Notes under the pieces: generated by a model
What the model was told of the DNA's origin: nothing
Database searches by the model: none
Seen by the model: the letters and a program-made list of their open reading frames with translations, nothing else
From: an uncultured Methanobrevibacter sp.
GTDB taxonomy: Archaea; Methanobacteriota; Methanobacteria; Methanobacteriales; Methanobacteriaceae
Assembly: GCF_946404245.1 (NCBI RefSeq)
Contig: NZ_CAMJCX010000002.1
Span: 1 to 64,000, forward strand
Reading direction: 5' to 3'
DNA: 64,000 nucleotides
Shown here: positions 5,383 to 15,095 of the stretch, one piece after another
How the letters are laid out: each line of letters opens with the position of its first letter
Position numbering within the stretch: the stretch's first letter is position 1
Translations under genes and position numbers: made by a program

Positions 5383-7530
5383 ATGAAATATCAAGTAATG
5401 CATGATAGCGGGCCTCGTTTAAGAGTCCGTGCCGGCCAATGGGCCTTCACAAAAGAGGAAGGCTACGGTCTCGCTTCATTACTTTTAGATCAGGATTTTA
5501 TTCATGACGTTTTCACATCACACAGAAACGGCAGTATAACAATATACTATGACGGTGATACTGAAAGCAAGCAAAAAATATTCAGTATTCTAAACGGAAT
5601 AACCATTGACGATTTGTTTGAAGCTGAACCAACTCAGACTCAGGTTTCAAAAGAAATCACTGACGATTTCTACCTGAAACTGTCCAAAATGATTGGACGC
5701 AGGTTGCTTGGAAGATGGTTCCTGCCACTCCCAATCAAAAACGCTTTAACAATCTATCGTGCAATCCATTATGTTTGGAATGGATTGGACAGCTTAACAG
5801 ATTTCCGTGTTGATGTGGCTTTACTCGATGGTGCTGCAGTTGCAGGGGCATTGTTACAAGGACAATACCAGCCTGCAAGTTCCATGATGTTCTTGTTGTC
5901 AATCTCCGACGCTTTAGAAGACTACACAGTACAGAAAGCTAAAAGTACATTAAAAGACAGTTTAGCTTTAAATATTGATACAGTTTGGGTAGTCGGAGAC
6001 GACGGCGAGGAAAAACAAGTCCCTGCATTGGATATTGAAAAAGGAGATAAAATCAAAGTCCATATGGGTGATGTGATCCCTGTTGATGGAAAAGTAGTTG
6101 ACGGCGAGGCAATGGTTAATGAAGCTTCAATGACCGGGGAACCGTTAGCGGTTCACAAGACTGAAGGCAAGACAGTTCATGCCGGAACAGTCATTGAAGA
6201 GGGAAATATTATTGTCGAAGTTTATTCAATGAATAAGGAAACCAGATTAAACAAGATTATTGACCTAATTGAAAATTCAGAGGATTTAAAGGCTGAAACT
6301 CAAAGTAAGGCAGAAAAACTTGCTGATTCAATTGTCCCATACAGTTTCCTTGCAACAGCATTGACATATCTGATTACAAGAAATGCATCAAAGGCATTGT
6401 CTGTACTGATGGTTGATTTCTCATGTGCAATCAAATTGACCACTCCACTATCCATCATATCTGCAATGCGTGAAGCATCAGACAACAGAATGATGGTTAA
6501 AGGTGGAAAATTCCTTGAAGCTTATGCAAATGCCGACACCATTGTATTCGATAAGACCGGAACATTGACCAACGCAACACCGAAAGTTGTTGAAGTCATT
6601 CCAATGTCCAGAAGATACAAACGCAATGACATCCTAAGGATGGCGGCATGTATTGAGGAACACTTTGCACACAGTATCGCTACAGCTATCGTAAAACAGG
6701 CTGAAGAGGAAGGTCTCAAACATGAAGAGGACCACAGTGAAGTTGAATATATCGTAGCTCACGGTATTGCAACCGAATATGACGGTAAACGTGCAGTAAT
6801 CGGATCAAGACACTTCCTGTTTGACGATGAGGGAGTCAAGCTAACCAAAGCTCAAGAGAAAAAGGTCGAAAAAGAGGCAAAAGAGCATTCTGTTGTTTAT
6901 CTGGCAATCGACGGAAAACTTGAAGGACTCATTTGCATTGACGACCCTGTCCGTGAAGAGGCAAAATACGTAATCGAAGAGCTGAAATCATTGGGCATTG
7001 AAAATGTCATCATGCTCACAGGAGACAGTGAAAGCGGTGCTAAAGCAGGTGCTAAGGCACTGGGCATCACCGAATACAGGTCACAAGTGCTTCCTGAAGA
7101 CAAGTCAAGGATTGTTGAAGAGCTTAAGGCTGAAGGCAAGACAGTTATCATGGTAGGGGACGGCATTAATGATTCACCTGCTCTTGCGGCTGCGGATGTG
7201 TCCGTTTCAATGAAACATTCATCTGATATTGCCCGTGAGGTTGCGGATATTTCACTGCTTTCCGATGATTTGTATGATCTTGTAACACTTAGAAAACTGA
7301 GTGCAGGAATGTTGGACAAAATCAACTCCAACTACCGCAACATTGTTGCAGTAAACGGTTCACTATTGGTTTTAGGCGTAATGGGTGTAATTCCACCGTC
7401 AACATCTTCAATGGTGCATAATCTGTCTACAATGCTGTTCGGTGCAATGAGTACCAAATCTGTTTTAAAAGATAATGATTTCTCAAACGATATTGAAGTA
7501 GAGGCTATTGAAGTAGCTGATGCTTCATAA
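5383..7530 (+). CDS. P1B-type metal-transporting ATPase with SCA motif (P1B-6/FezB-like)
   Basis: 715 residues. The N-terminus (HDSGPRLRVRAG) is Arg-rich and followed by an HMA-like fold lacking the CxxC metal site. The core has the actuator motif TGEP, the phosphorylation site DKTGTLT (Asp390), an HS-containing nucleotide-binding domain, and GDGINDSPALAAAD. The transmembrane metal motif is DFSCAIKLTTP: Ser347-Cys348-Ala349 where Cu and Zn pumps have CPC. To my knowledge SCA defines the P1B-6 group, which includes FezB, the ATPase needed to form ferrosomes (iron-phosphate compartments). Operon with the 88-aa gene; DtxR-type boxes imply expression when iron or manganese is scarce. A plain Mn/Fe exporter is the main alternative. 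Confidence 0.85.
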   Translation: MKYQVMHDSGPRLRVRAGQWAFTKEEGYGLASLLLDQDFIHDVFTSHRNGSITIYYDGDTESKQKIFSILNGITIDDLFEAEPTQTQVSKEITDDFYLKLSKMIGRRLLGRWFLPLPIKNALTIYRAIHYVWNGLDSLTDFRVDVALLDGAAVAGALLQGQYQPASSMMFLLSISDALEDYTVQKAKSTLKDSLALNIDTVWVVGDDGEEKQVPALDIEKGDKIKVHMGDVIPVDGKVVDGEAMVNEASMTGEPLAVHKTEGKTVHAGTVIEEGNIIVEVYSMNKETRLNKIIDLIENSEDLKAETQSKAEKLADSIVPYSFLATALTYLITRNASKALSVLMVDFSCAIKLTTPLSIISAMREASDNRMMVKGGKFLEAYANADTIVFDKTGTLTNATPKVVEVIPMSRRYKRNDILRMAACIEEHFAHSIATAIVKQAEEEGLKHEEDHSEVEYIVAHGIATEYDGKRAVIGSRHFLFDDEGVKLTKAQEKKVEKEAKEHSVVYLAIDGKLEGLICIDDPVREEAKYVIEELKSLGIENVIMLTGDSESGAKAGAKALGITEYRSQVLPEDKSRIVEELKAEGKTVIMVGDGINDSPALAAADVSVSMKHSSDIAREVADISLLSDDLYDLVTLRKLSAGMLDKINSNYRNIVAVNGSLLVLGVMGVIPPSTSSMVHNLSTMLFGAMSTKSVLKDNDFSNDIEVEAIEVADAS

Positions 7531-7532
7531 TC

Positions 7533-7550
7533 TTTTCTTTTTTTATTTAT
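7533..7550 (+). terminator. Oligo-T terminator after the ATPase gene
   Basis: TTTTCTTTTTTTATTTATTT follows the stop codon closely, without a strong stem, as usual for archaeal terminators. Confidence 0.45.
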
Positions 7551-7646
7551 TTGTCTAAACTACTTTCAATTTTGCCTATTTTTTAAAAAAATATATTAAT
7601 GACTTTAACGATAGTTATGATTAATAGTTAAATGGAGGTAAAACAC

Positions 7647-7856
7647 ATGGCAAATCCTATACTCGCAGCGATATTATCATTCTTGATTCCAGGATTAGGT
7701 CAAATCTATGCTGGTGATATGCAAAAAGGATTAATATTTATTGTAATTTTGATTGTATTGATGATTGTCGGTTTCTTTACAGGATTTTTGACATCAATTA
7801 TTAATATAATTTTCTCAATCTATGCTGCATATGACGCTTACAAATTAGCACAGTAG
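7647..7856 (+). CDS. TM2-like small membrane protein
   Basis: 69 residues, MANPILAAILSFLIPGLGQI onward, with two to three hydrophobic segments. The pattern SFLIPGLGQIYAGDMQKG is that of TM2-type two-helix proteins, which are common in methanogens and have no defined biochemical role. The ORF track starts at 7632, but that ATG overlaps the ribosome binding site GGAGGT (7635-7640); the ATG at 7647 has ideal spacing. Monocistronic, with its own promoter region and a T-rich end. Confidence 0.75.
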   Translation: MANPILAAILSFLIPGLGQIYAGDMQKGLIFIVILIVLMIVGFFTGFLTSIINIIFSIYAAYDAYKLAQ

Positions 7857-7995
7857 ATTTTTGATTTTATTCAATATTCTTAAATTTCTTTTTTTTATTT
7901 TCTTTTTCTCTTTTTGTTCATGACTATTTTTTTTAAAGTTTTTATATGATGTTAACATAATTATTAATGTATAAAAATTTTAATTAAGTGATGAA

Positions 7996-8745
7996 ATGTT
8001 TGATAATTACAAGAATAAATTTATTCCGTTAATTGTGCCAGTAATTTTAATATTATTCTGGTATTTAATAACTAATGGATTTGGATTATTTTCTTCATAT
8101 ATTCTACCAGGTCCTTTAGATGTGATAAATTCAGCTTGGAACGTCATTGAAAACGGAAAACTTCTAACAAATACTATCGATACTTTATTCAAAGTATTTG
8201 CAGGTTTGATTTTAGCTTCTGTTGTAGCTATTCCTGTAGGTATTATTCTCGGATGGTATAAAACCTTGGAAGACTTATGTACCTTTGTAATAAGTATTCT
8301 AAGACCGATTCCTCCTGTTGCATGGATTCCATTTTCAATTCTTTGGTTCGGTATCGGAACCGTTCCTGCAGTGTTTATTATATTTATGGGATGTGTGTTC
8401 CCTATTTTGGTTTACACCATAGATGGGGTCAAAAGAACTGATAAGGTGTTAGTGGAATCTGCTCAGACTTTAGGTGCTAACGACTGGAACGTTTTAAGAA
8501 GAGTTGTAGTTCCTTCAACCGTTCCGTATATCGTTTCCGGTTTAAAAGTAGGTATTGGAATCGCTTTGATGTGTACAATTTCAGCGGAAATGATCGGTTC
8601 AAGCAGCGGTTTAGGTTACATGATTTTAACAGCAACCAACCTGTTTGATACAGGTACTACTGTTGTAGGTATGTTAGTAATTGGTCTGATAGGACTTGTA
8701 TTTGACTTTGTATTTACAAAAGCTCAGGATAGGATATTTTGGTAG
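7996..8745 (+). CDS. ABC transporter permease, SsuC/TauC/nitrate-type
   Basis: 249 residues with about six membrane helices and the EAA-loop signature near ESAQTLGANDWNVLRRVVVPSTVPYIVSG, which docks the ATPase. This belongs to the BPD_transp_1 family used for sulfonates, taurine, nitrate, or HMP-type thiamine precursors. The ATG follows GTGATGAA. The ATPase gene is 9 bp downstream. No substrate-binding protein lies next to it, so the substrate cannot be read from the operon; convergent thiD is only a hint towards a pyrimidine precursor. Confidence 0.85.
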   Translation: MFDNYKNKFIPLIVPVILILFWYLITNGFGLFSSYILPGPLDVINSAWNVIENGKLLTNTIDTLFKVFAGLILASVVAIPVGIILGWYKTLEDLCTFVISILRPIPPVAWIPFSILWFGIGTVPAVFIIFMGCVFPILVYTIDGVKRTDKVLVESAQTLGANDWNVLRRVVVPSTVPYIVSGLKVGIGIALMCTISAEMIGSSSGLGYMILTATNLFDTGTTVVGMLVIGLIGLVFDFVFTKAQDRIFW

Positions 8746-8754
8746 GTGTTATGA

Positions 8755-9507
8755 ATGTCAATTGAAGTTAAAAATATTAATAAATCCTTTGAAAGTAAAA
8801 AGACAGATAAGTTATCTGTTTTGGAGGATATCAATTTAACTATTGATGATGGGGAACTGGTTTGTCTTTTAGGGCCTTCCGGTTGTGGTAAGACTACTCT
8901 TTTAAGATTAATCGCCGGCCTGGATCATCCTACTTCCGGTGAAATCGTTGCAAATGGCGAGGTTGTCAAGAAGCCATCAGGAGACAGGGCGGTAATTTTC
9001 CAGCAGTATTCCCTATTCCCATGGCTGACTGTTTTGCAGAATGTTACCTTCGGTTTGGAAATGACCAAGAAGGGTTCAAAAGAGGAAAACATTCAGGCTG
9101 CAGAAAGATATTTGACAAGTGTCGGTTTAATTGACTTTAAGGATAGCTATCCTCATGAACTTTCAGGTGGTATGAAACAAAGGGTTGCAATTATTAGATC
9201 CTTGCTTAACCATTCACCTATCTTGCTCATGGATGAGCCGTTTTCTGCATTGGATATGCAAAATAGACACAAGCTTCAGGAGCAGCTGATTGGCGTTTGG
9301 AAAAGATTTGAAAATACAATCGTTTTTGTAACTCACGATGTTGATGAAGCGGTATTTTTAGCCGATAAGATTGTGATAATGGATAGAAATCCCGGACGTA
9401 TTGCAAATATAGTTGATGTTGATATAGAAAGGCCAAGAAAAAGGGAATCCAAAGAGTTCATAGCTCTTCAGGAAACCATAGTTGAAGATTTAGATATGGG
9501 AGACTAG
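8755..9507 (+). CDS. ABC transporter ATP-binding protein, SsuB/TauB-type
   Basis: 250 residues with all ABC motifs: Walker A GPSGCGKTT, Q-loop FQQYSLFPW, signature LSGGMKQR, Walker B LLMDEP, D-loop and the switch His in VTHDVDEA. It closely fits the SsuB/TauB/NrtD group and energises the permease encoded directly upstream. The start ATG follows GGTGTTATGA. Substrate undefined, as for the permease. Confidence 0.88.
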   Translation: MSIEVKNINKSFESKKTDKLSVLEDINLTIDDGELVCLLGPSGCGKTTLLRLIAGLDHPTSGEIVANGEVVKKPSGDRAVIFQQYSLFPWLTVLQNVTFGLEMTKKGSKEENIQAAERYLTSVGLIDFKDSYPHELSGGMKQRVAIIRSLLNHSPILLMDEPFSALDMQNRHKLQEQLIGVWKRFENTIVFVTHDVDEAVFLADKIVIMDRNPGRIANIVDVDIERPRKRESKEFIALQETIVEDLDMGD

Positions 9508-9526
9508 TTGTAAAAGCTAAATCCCG

Positions 9527-9904
9527 TTAAATTTCTTTTTTTATTTTTAAGATTTCGTTTTTAATTACAGTTACGCATTTTTCATCATTTTCATTAATGC
9601 GCACTGTGCATTCTGCTTTCAGGTCATGCTCTTCGAGCAATTGCTTCACGTTTAGGTTATATTCAACGCTTGCATCCTTTGTTTTCAAAATGGTTTCAGG
9701 ACAGCAGTTTTCACATCCGTTAACGGCAATGACTTTGTGGTTTTGTGCAAGGTCAATGAATTTCTTGAAGTTTCCTCCGCTTGCCACCACACAGCAGTAT
9801 TCGATATCAGCATGCTCTACGGACAGGTCATACACGCTAACTCTTGACACTTCCCCTCGGGGATTCATTCCGCTGCATGTGCATAGTACAATTTTTTCAT
9901 CCAT
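9527..9904 (-). CDS. Putative zinc-binding DGC-domain protein
   Basis: 125 residues with cysteines in CTCSGMNPRG, EYCCVVASGG and NGCENCCPETI. The spacing and the small N-terminal cysteine motif resemble the DGC family of putative metal-binding proteins (there Asp-Gly-Cys; here Asn-Gly-Cys). No enzyme activity is known for the family. The gene starts 4 bp after thiD ends, so it is the last gene of the leftward proS-cofC-thiD operon. Confidence 0.6.
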   Translation of the reverse strand: MDEKIVLCTCSGMNPRGEVSRVSVYDLSVEHADIEYCCVVASGGNFKKFIDLAQNHKVIAVNGCENCCPETILKTKDASVEYNLNVKQLLEEHDLKAECTVRINENDEKCVTVIKNEILKIKKEI

Positions 9905-9908
9905 GATA

Positions 9909-10643
9909 TCACAGTTTGGCTATTAAAGTTCCGTAATTTCCGTTTTTTATTCCTTCATATACATAATCCAACGCTTTCATGATTGAAGTGTGCAGGGCAT
10001 TGTTTTTTGCACGATATGCTGTGATTGCAGCAGATAAATTGCAGCCGGTTCCGTGAAGGTTGTCAGTTTCAATAAGCTCCTGCTTTTTGATTGTGATGTC
10101 CCCGTCAATATTGATGGTGTTGATGCCGTCAAGATGGCCTCCTGTGATTAAGCTGTTGCAGACTATTTTTTCAGAGGCTTTGATTGCATCCTCTTTGGTG
10201 TTAATCTTCAAGCCGGTTAACTTTTCAGCTTCACTGAGATTTGGAGTTGTCAAAATGGATTCTGGAAGAAGATATTTGTTGAATGCATCGGCAATATCTT
10301 CCTTGGTTAGGTCTCCGCCTGATGTTGCAACCATTACTGGGTCAACCACTGCCTTTAAATCATACTCCCTGATCTTTTCAGCGACCAGTTTGATGATTTC
10401 TGGGGAGTAAAGCATTCCTGTTTTGATGAATTCCACTTCATATGAGTCCATAACAGAATCAATCTGTTCGGAAATGTATTCCGGTGACACCGGTTGTGTT
10501 GAAAAAAATTTATATGGATTTTGAGCGGTTAAGGCAGTCACCACTCCGGTTCCATAAACTCCGATTGCCTGAAATGTTTTCAAATCGGCAAAGACCCCTG
10601 CCCCGCCTGAAGGGTCAACTCCTGCAATGCTCATTACAATCAT
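9909..10643 (-). CDS. thiD: Hydroxymethylpyrimidine/phosphomethylpyrimidine kinase
   Basis: 244 residues of the ribokinase-like fold. The N-terminus SIAGVDPSGGAGVFADLKTF is the ThiD signature, VVDPVMVATSGG contacts the substrate and phosphates, and the C-terminal DNLHGTGCNLSAAITA carries the anion hole and catalytic Asp region. It phosphorylates HMP and HMP-P for thiamine pyrophosphate synthesis. Many archaeal ThiD proteins are fused to a ThiN domain; this one is kinase only. It abuts cofC. Confidence 0.93.
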   Translation of the reverse strand: MIVMSIAGVDPSGGAGVFADLKTFQAIGVYGTGVVTALTAQNPYKFFSTQPVSPEYISEQIDSVMDSYEVEFIKTGMLYSPEIIKLVAEKIREYDLKAVVDPVMVATSGGDLTKEDIADAFNKYLLPESILTTPNLSEAEKLTGLKINTKEDAIKASEKIVCNSLITGGHLDGINTINIDGDITIKKQELIETDNLHGTGCNLSAAITAYRAKNNALHTSIMKALDYVYEGIKNGNYGTLIAKL

Positions 10644-11318
10644 CTAATCAGCTCTTGTGACTTTAATTCTTTCGCTTCCTCTGAAAGGTTCAAAGGTCAC
10701 TTTCAATTCCTTCAGATATTGTCTGGTGTGTGTTTTCTCACCGTGTATCATGATTTCGCCCAAGTCTTCAGCGGTATTCACATCCAATGCCATGAACAGG
10801 GAATCATGAACCTGAGGATTCAATTTTTTCCTTTCGGCGGCATTGACATGTTCCTTATAGCTGAATCCCTCGAATCTGGTTCTGATGGCCATAGGCTTCA
10901 TGATAATCATGTTTGTTCCGCCCCCTTTTGATGGAACGATGATGAAATCAAGGTTTTTTGATGCGTCAATTAGCATTTTGACATTGGTTTTCCCGATGAG
11001 AGGAATGTCTGACGGCACAATCATGATTTTTCTTGCTTTTCCCTTGCAGTATTTCATTGCCTGTGTCAGCGCCTTGTTCAAATTGGAGTTTTCATCCTCT
11101 AAAATGGTATCCAGATTAAGGCTTTCGGCATAGCTTAGCACATCCTCGTCACGGCTGATTATGAAAATCTTATCCACATGCTTTTTCAGTGTGTCTGTGA
11201 CGTCCTGAAGCATTACCTTAAGGAGCTTTTCCCTTTCTTTTTCTGTAAGGAAGGGTGATAGGCGGGTTTTTGCATTTTTGAATTTGCTTACGGGGATTAT
11301 TGCATAGATGTCGTCCAT
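10644..11318 (-). CDS. cofC: 2-phospho-L-lactate guanylyltransferase (coenzyme F420 synthesis)
   Basis: 224 residues of the nucleotidyltransferase (GT-A-like) fold. IIPVSKFKNAKTRLSPFL is the CofC nucleotide-binding signature, followed by MIVPSDIPLIG and the GGGTNMIIMKP segment. It activates 2-phospholactate with GTP to supply CofD in F420 synthesis. The gene lies 7 bp downstream of proS and ends next to thiD, so a vitamin/cofactor and tRNA synthetase operon is likely. The start ATG follows AGTGATAAT. Confidence 0.93.
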   Translation of the reverse strand: MDDIYAIIPVSKFKNAKTRLSPFLTEKEREKLLKVMLQDVTDTLKKHVDKIFIISRDEDVLSYAESLNLDTILEDENSNLNKALTQAMKYCKGKARKIMIVPSDIPLIGKTNVKMLIDASKNLDFIIVPSKGGGTNMIIMKPMAIRTRFEGFSYKEHVNAAERKKLNPQVHDSLFMALDVNTAEDLGEIMIHGEKTHTRQYLKELKVTFEPFRGSERIKVTRAD

Positions 11319-11325
11319 ATTATCA

Positions 11326-12729
11326 CTAGTAGGTTTTAGCTATTAAAGCAACGTATTTGGCATCCTTGCCGCTTGCTATACATTTGCCTTCGGAGACCTC
11401 TTCCTGAATTCCTAAAACGTCATAACCTGTTTTTTCTTCGATTTCATGTCCAACTTCTTCTTCTCCGCACCAGTAGAATTTGACGACATTTCCTGATTCC
11501 ACGAGCTCTGCAACTTCATCCAGATTGTGTGCAAACTTGACATGTTCATTCAGGAAGTCCCATGCCTGGGAAGATAAGTTTTCTGAGGATTGGTTTAACA
11601 GGTCAATGATGCTGTCCGCTAGATTGTCGTCCAATGGAATTTCGGTTTTCTCTTCGGTGTCTCTGGTCATTGCTATTGTAATGTTGTTTTCCAGGTCTCT
11701 TGGACCAAGCTCAAGTTTGATTGGAGTTCCTTTAAGCTCCCAATCGTTGAATTTTTTACCAGGTCTGATGTCCCTGTCATCAATGTTGACTCTCAATCCC
11801 GCATCTTCAAGTGTGTCTTTGATTTCACTGCATTTTGCTAAAACTTCTTCTTTTCCTTTTTTGAATAGGATTGGAATGATTGTTACCTGATTCGGTGATA
11901 CTTTTGGTGGTAGGCGTAAACCCTTATCGTCCCCATGCACTCCGATTAAAGATGCGATGACCCTGTCGGATACTCCTGCACAGGTCTGGTAAACAAGCTT
12001 GTGTTCGCCGTCCTTGTCTTCAAAGGTAATGTCAAATGTTTTTGCAAAGGTCTGGCCTAAATTGTGTATTGTACCGATTTGAAGGGTTTTTCCGTTAGGC
12101 ATAATCACGTCAAATGCCATGGTGTAGTCTGAACCCGGAAACTTGTCCCATTCAGGCCTTTTGGAAATCAGGTATGGAATTCCCAGATCATCAAAGAACT
12201 CCTTATACATTTCAATGAAGTCTTCGATTTGTTCATCGGACTCTTCCTTTGTTGCATGGGCGGTGTGCGCCTCTTTGAAAGTAGTGATTTCCCTGACTCT
12301 GATTAAAGGTCTGGTATGTTTAGTTTCGTATCTGAAAGTGTTTACGATCTGATACATTTTTATAGGAAGGTCAATGTGGGTCCTGATCCATAATGAGTAC
12401 ATTGGATATATTGCAGTTTCACTGGTTGGCCTTAAAGCCAGCTGTTCGTTCAGCTCCCTTTGACCGCCTTTTGTTACCCAGTACACTTCGTCTTCAAATC
12501 CCTTTACGTGTATTCCTTCTTTTGCAAGTTCACTTTCCGGAACAAGCATTGGGAATAGAACTTCATCATGGTCCTTATCCAGTAATTTTTTAATAATGTT
12601 CATGGAATGTTTTCTTATCTGAAAACCGTATGGCCTCCAAACTGCCATTCCCTTAATAGGATACCTTGAATCAGTTATGTCTGCTTGTTCTAATATGTCA
12701 TGAAACCATTCATCAAAATTTTCCACCAT
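11326..12729 (-). CDS. proS: Prolyl-tRNA synthetase, archaeal/eukaryal type
   Basis: 467 residues. Class II features are visible: motif 2 as [17 protein letters not shown], motif 3 region [17 protein letters not shown], an anticodon-binding domain ([19 protein letters not shown]) and the extra C-terminal domain ending in [10 protein letters not shown] that typifies the archaeal/eukaryal Pro[12 protein letters not shown] and GKCIASG are cysteine-containing parts of that last domain. AGGTGAT lies directly against the ATG; a GTG one codon later would have better spacing. First gene of the leftward operon. Confidence 0.95.
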   Translation of the reverse strand: MVENFDEWFHDILEQADITDSRYPIKGMAVWRPYGFQIRKHSMNIIKKLLDKDHDEVLFPMLVPESELAKEGIHVKGFEDEVYWVTKGGQRELNEQLALRPTSETAIYPMYSLWIRTHIDLPIKMYQIVNTFRYETKHTRPLIRVREITTFKEAHTAHATKEESDEQIEDFIEMYKEFFDDLGIPYLISKRPEWDKFPGSDYTMAFDVIMPNGKTLQIGTIHNLGQTFAKTFDITFEDKDGEHKLVYQTCAGVSDRVIASLIGVHGDDKGLRLPPKVSPNQVTIIPILFKKGKEEVLAKCSEIKDTLEDAGLRVNIDDRDIRPGKKFNDWELKGTPIKLELGPRDLENNITIAMTRDTEEKTEIPLDDNLADSIIDLLNQSSENLSSQAWDFLNEHVKFAHNLDEVAELVESGNVVKFYWCGEEEVGHEIEEKTGYDVLGIQEEVSEGKCIASGKDAKYVALIAKTY

Positions 12730-12916
12730 ATCACCTAAAATATTTTTATAATATTAAATATTATGTCTTTAATAAGTATTAAAGTTATATTTTCACGGAC
12801 GGTTTTTGCTTGTTTTTTAAGAATTTGGAAAATTCTTCTGAGATTTTTTTTAAAGAAAGTTATTTATAATTATTTTATACATATATATTAATGTATAATT
12901 TATTTTAGGAGATATT

Positions 12917-13960
12917 ATGAGTAATAGGAAAATACAAATGCCTCGTGAAGTTTACATTGATCCGGGCATTATAAAGGATACTGCCGATATTTGCAAGTCT
13001 TTGCACTTGGATAAGAGGGCTTTGATTGTAACAGGTTCCCATACATATGATGTGGGTGCAAAACCTGCAATTGAAAGTCTTGAAAAGGAAAATATTGAAT
13101 ATGATGTTATCAAAGTTGATAGGGCATCTGCCGAATCAATTTCCGAAGTCGAAGAACTGATAACACCCGACACCACAGTATTGGGTATCGGCGGCGGAAA
13201 GGTTATTGATGTGGCTAAATTGTCTTCCTTCAATCAGGGCGTATACTTTGTTTCAATGCCTACAACTGCTTCTCATGACGGTATAGTATCTCCTTTAGCT
13301 TCAATTAAAAATCCTAATACTTCCATTTCCGTTACAGCTCACTCTCCAATTGCAGTCATTGCCGATTCAGAGATTTTGGCTCAATCTCCATTCAGGCTTT
13401 TGGCAGCAGGATGTGCGGATTTGATATCCAATTTCACCGCAATCAAGGATTGGGAACTGGCACACAGGCTTAAAAATGAAACATTCAGCGAATCTGCAGC
13501 GGCACTCTCAATAATGTCCGCTCATCTGATAACCGACAATATTTCAAACATCAAGCCTAACCTGGAGCCAAGTGCAAGAATAGTCATGAAATCCCTCTTC
13601 AGTGGCGGAATGGCTATCAGCATTGCAGGTTCATCCCGTCCGGCCAGCGGATCCGAGCATCTCTTCTCACACGCTTTGGATAAGATATTGGAAAAACCTG
13701 CTCTGCATGGGGAACAGTGCGGAATCGGTACAATAATGATGATGTATCTTCATGGAGGGGACTGGAAAGCCATACAGAATACATTAAAGGCTGTTCAGGC
13801 TCCAACCACTGCTGCTGAAATCGGTGTGGCTGACGATGATATTATTGAAGCGCTGATGATGGCTCATGAAATAAGGCCTGAAAGGTATACAATATTGGGA
13901 GACAACGGCATTTCTCGCGATGCCGCATATGAGCTTGCTCATAAGACAGAGGTGATTTAA
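12917..13960 (+). CDS. egsA: sn-glycerol-1-phosphate dehydrogenase (archaeal lipid backbone)
   Basis: 347 residues of the iron/zinc alcohol dehydrogenase-like family. NAD-binding GIGGGKVIDVAKLSS and the SMPTTASHDGIVSP motif are typical of G1P dehydrogenase; metal ligands are expected at the Asp in CADLISN and the His residues in GSEHLFSHALD and ALHGEQCGIG. It reduces DHAP to G1P, the archaeal lipid stereoisomer. The ATG follows AGGAGAT. The stop overlaps the next start by one base (TAATG), so egsA, the UPF0179 gene and rpiA form an operon. Confidence 0.95.
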   Translation: MSNRKIQMPREVYIDPGIIKDTADICKSLHLDKRALIVTGSHTYDVGAKPAIESLEKENIEYDVIKVDRASAESISEVEELITPDTTVLGIGGGKVIDVAKLSSFNQGVYFVSMPTTASHDGIVSPLASIKNPNTSISVTAHSPIAVIADSEILAQSPFRLLAAGCADLISNFTAIKDWELAHRLKNETFSESAAALSIMSAHLITDNISNIKPNLEPSARIVMKSLFSGGMAISIAGSSRPASGSEHLFSHALDKILEKPALHGEQCGIGTIMMMYLHGGDWKAIQNTLKAVQAPTTAAEIGVADDDIIEALMMAHEIRPERYTILGDNGISRDAAYELAHKTEVI

Positions 13961-14400
13961 TGATAACATTGATAGGAAAAAGTTTAGCAAAAAAAGGTCA
14001 GGAATTTGTTTTTTTAGGTCCTGCTGATGCGTGTGAAGACTGCAGATTTAAATCATCCTGTATTGGAAACCTGGAAAAAGACAGAAAATATGAAATTATC
14101 GATGTTAAAGATAATGAACAGAAATGTAAAATACATGCTGAAGAAACAGTAATTCCTGTTGAAGTCGACAGAGCTAAAATAAACTTATTGACACAATCCA
14201 AAAGCATTTTTGAAGGTTCCACATTTACATTTAATGCTCCTGATTGTGATGAAGAGACTTGTGAATTTCGTGACTTGTGTTTCCCTGAAGGATTGATGGA
14301 AAATGACAAATGCATTGTCCTGAAAAATGATGGAAAACATAAGGAAGAATGTAAGAAAGGTTATAAACTTAATAAACTTACTTTGGGGTTTGTGATTTAA
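13960..14400 (+). CDS. UPF0179 family cysteine-rich protein
   Basis: 146 residues with eight or more cysteines: CEDCRFKSSCIG near the N-terminus and CDEETCEFRDLCFPEG and CKKGYKL near the C-terminus. This matches the archaeal UPF0179 family, conserved in methanogens and without known function; a metal or iron-sulfur site is plausible. It is coupled to egsA by a one-base overlap and directly followed by rpiA. Confidence 0.85.
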   Translation: MITLIGKSLAKKGQEFVFLGPADACEDCRFKSSCIGNLEKDRKYEIIDVKDNEQKCKIHAEETVIPVEVDRAKINLLTQSKSIFEGSTFTFNAPDCDEETCEFRDLCFPEGLMENDKCIVLKNDGKHKEECKKGYKLNKLTLGFVI

Positions 14401-15087
14401 ATGAAAGATGCTAGTAGCAATAATTCTAGTAAAAAGAATGCAGGTTATAAAGCTGCAGAATATGTAAAAGACGGTATGGTTTTAGGACTTGGAACAGGTT
14501 CAACAACACATTTTTTCATTGAAAAAGTGGGTATGAGAATTCGTGATGAAGGAATCAGCGTAATGGGAATTCCAACATCATTTCAATCATTACTGATAGC
14601 TAAGGAGTGGAACATTCCAATAACCACCCTGGAAGAGCATGACATTGACCTGTCCGTTGACGGCGCTGATGAGGTGGACCCTGACTTTAACCTGATTAAA
14701 GGAGGCGGGGCAGCCCACACAAAAGAGAAAATAGTGGATTATGCTGCAAAGGAATTCATTGTAATTGTTGATGAATCAAAATGTGTGGAAGAGTTAGGCA
14801 ATTTCCCTGTTCCTGTAGAAGTGTTGCCTGATGCATCAAGATTGGTCATTCAAGCTCTTGAAGATATGGGGGCAAGTTGTGAGATAAGGATGGCTCAAAG
14901 AAAAGACGGCCCTGTAATAACAGATAACGGAAACTTTGTCATCGATGCCAAATTTGATGAAATCGAATCTCCGGCTCACCTTGAAATTGATTTGAATGCA
15001 ATTCCTGGTGTTGTTGAAAACGGAATTTTCTCACAGATGGTTGACCGTGTCATTGTTGGAACTGATGAAGGTACCAAAGAGTTATAG
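14401..15087 (+). CDS. rpiA: Ribose-5-phosphate isomerase A
   Basis: 228 residues. [15 protein letters not shown] binds the phosphate, [26 protein letters not shown] contains the catalytic Glu and the phosphate loop, and [11 protein letters not shown] follows. It interconverts ribose-5-P and ribulose-5-P; in methanogens lacking the oxidative pentose pathway it works with the ribulose monophosphate route. The ATG sits right behind the previous stop codon with GTGAT upstream. Confidence 0.95.
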   Translation: MKDASSNNSSKKNAGYKAAEYVKDGMVLGLGTGSTTHFFIEKVGMRIRDEGISVMGIPTSFQSLLIAKEWNIPITTLEEHDIDLSVDGADEVDPDFNLIKGGGAAHTKEKIVDYAAKEFIVIVDESKCVEELGNFPVPVEVLPDASRLVIQALEDMGASCEIRMAQRKDGPVITDNGNFVIDAKFDEIESPAHLEIDLNAIPGVVENGIFSQMVDRVIVGTDEGTKEL

Positions 15088-15095
15088 GTGATTTG

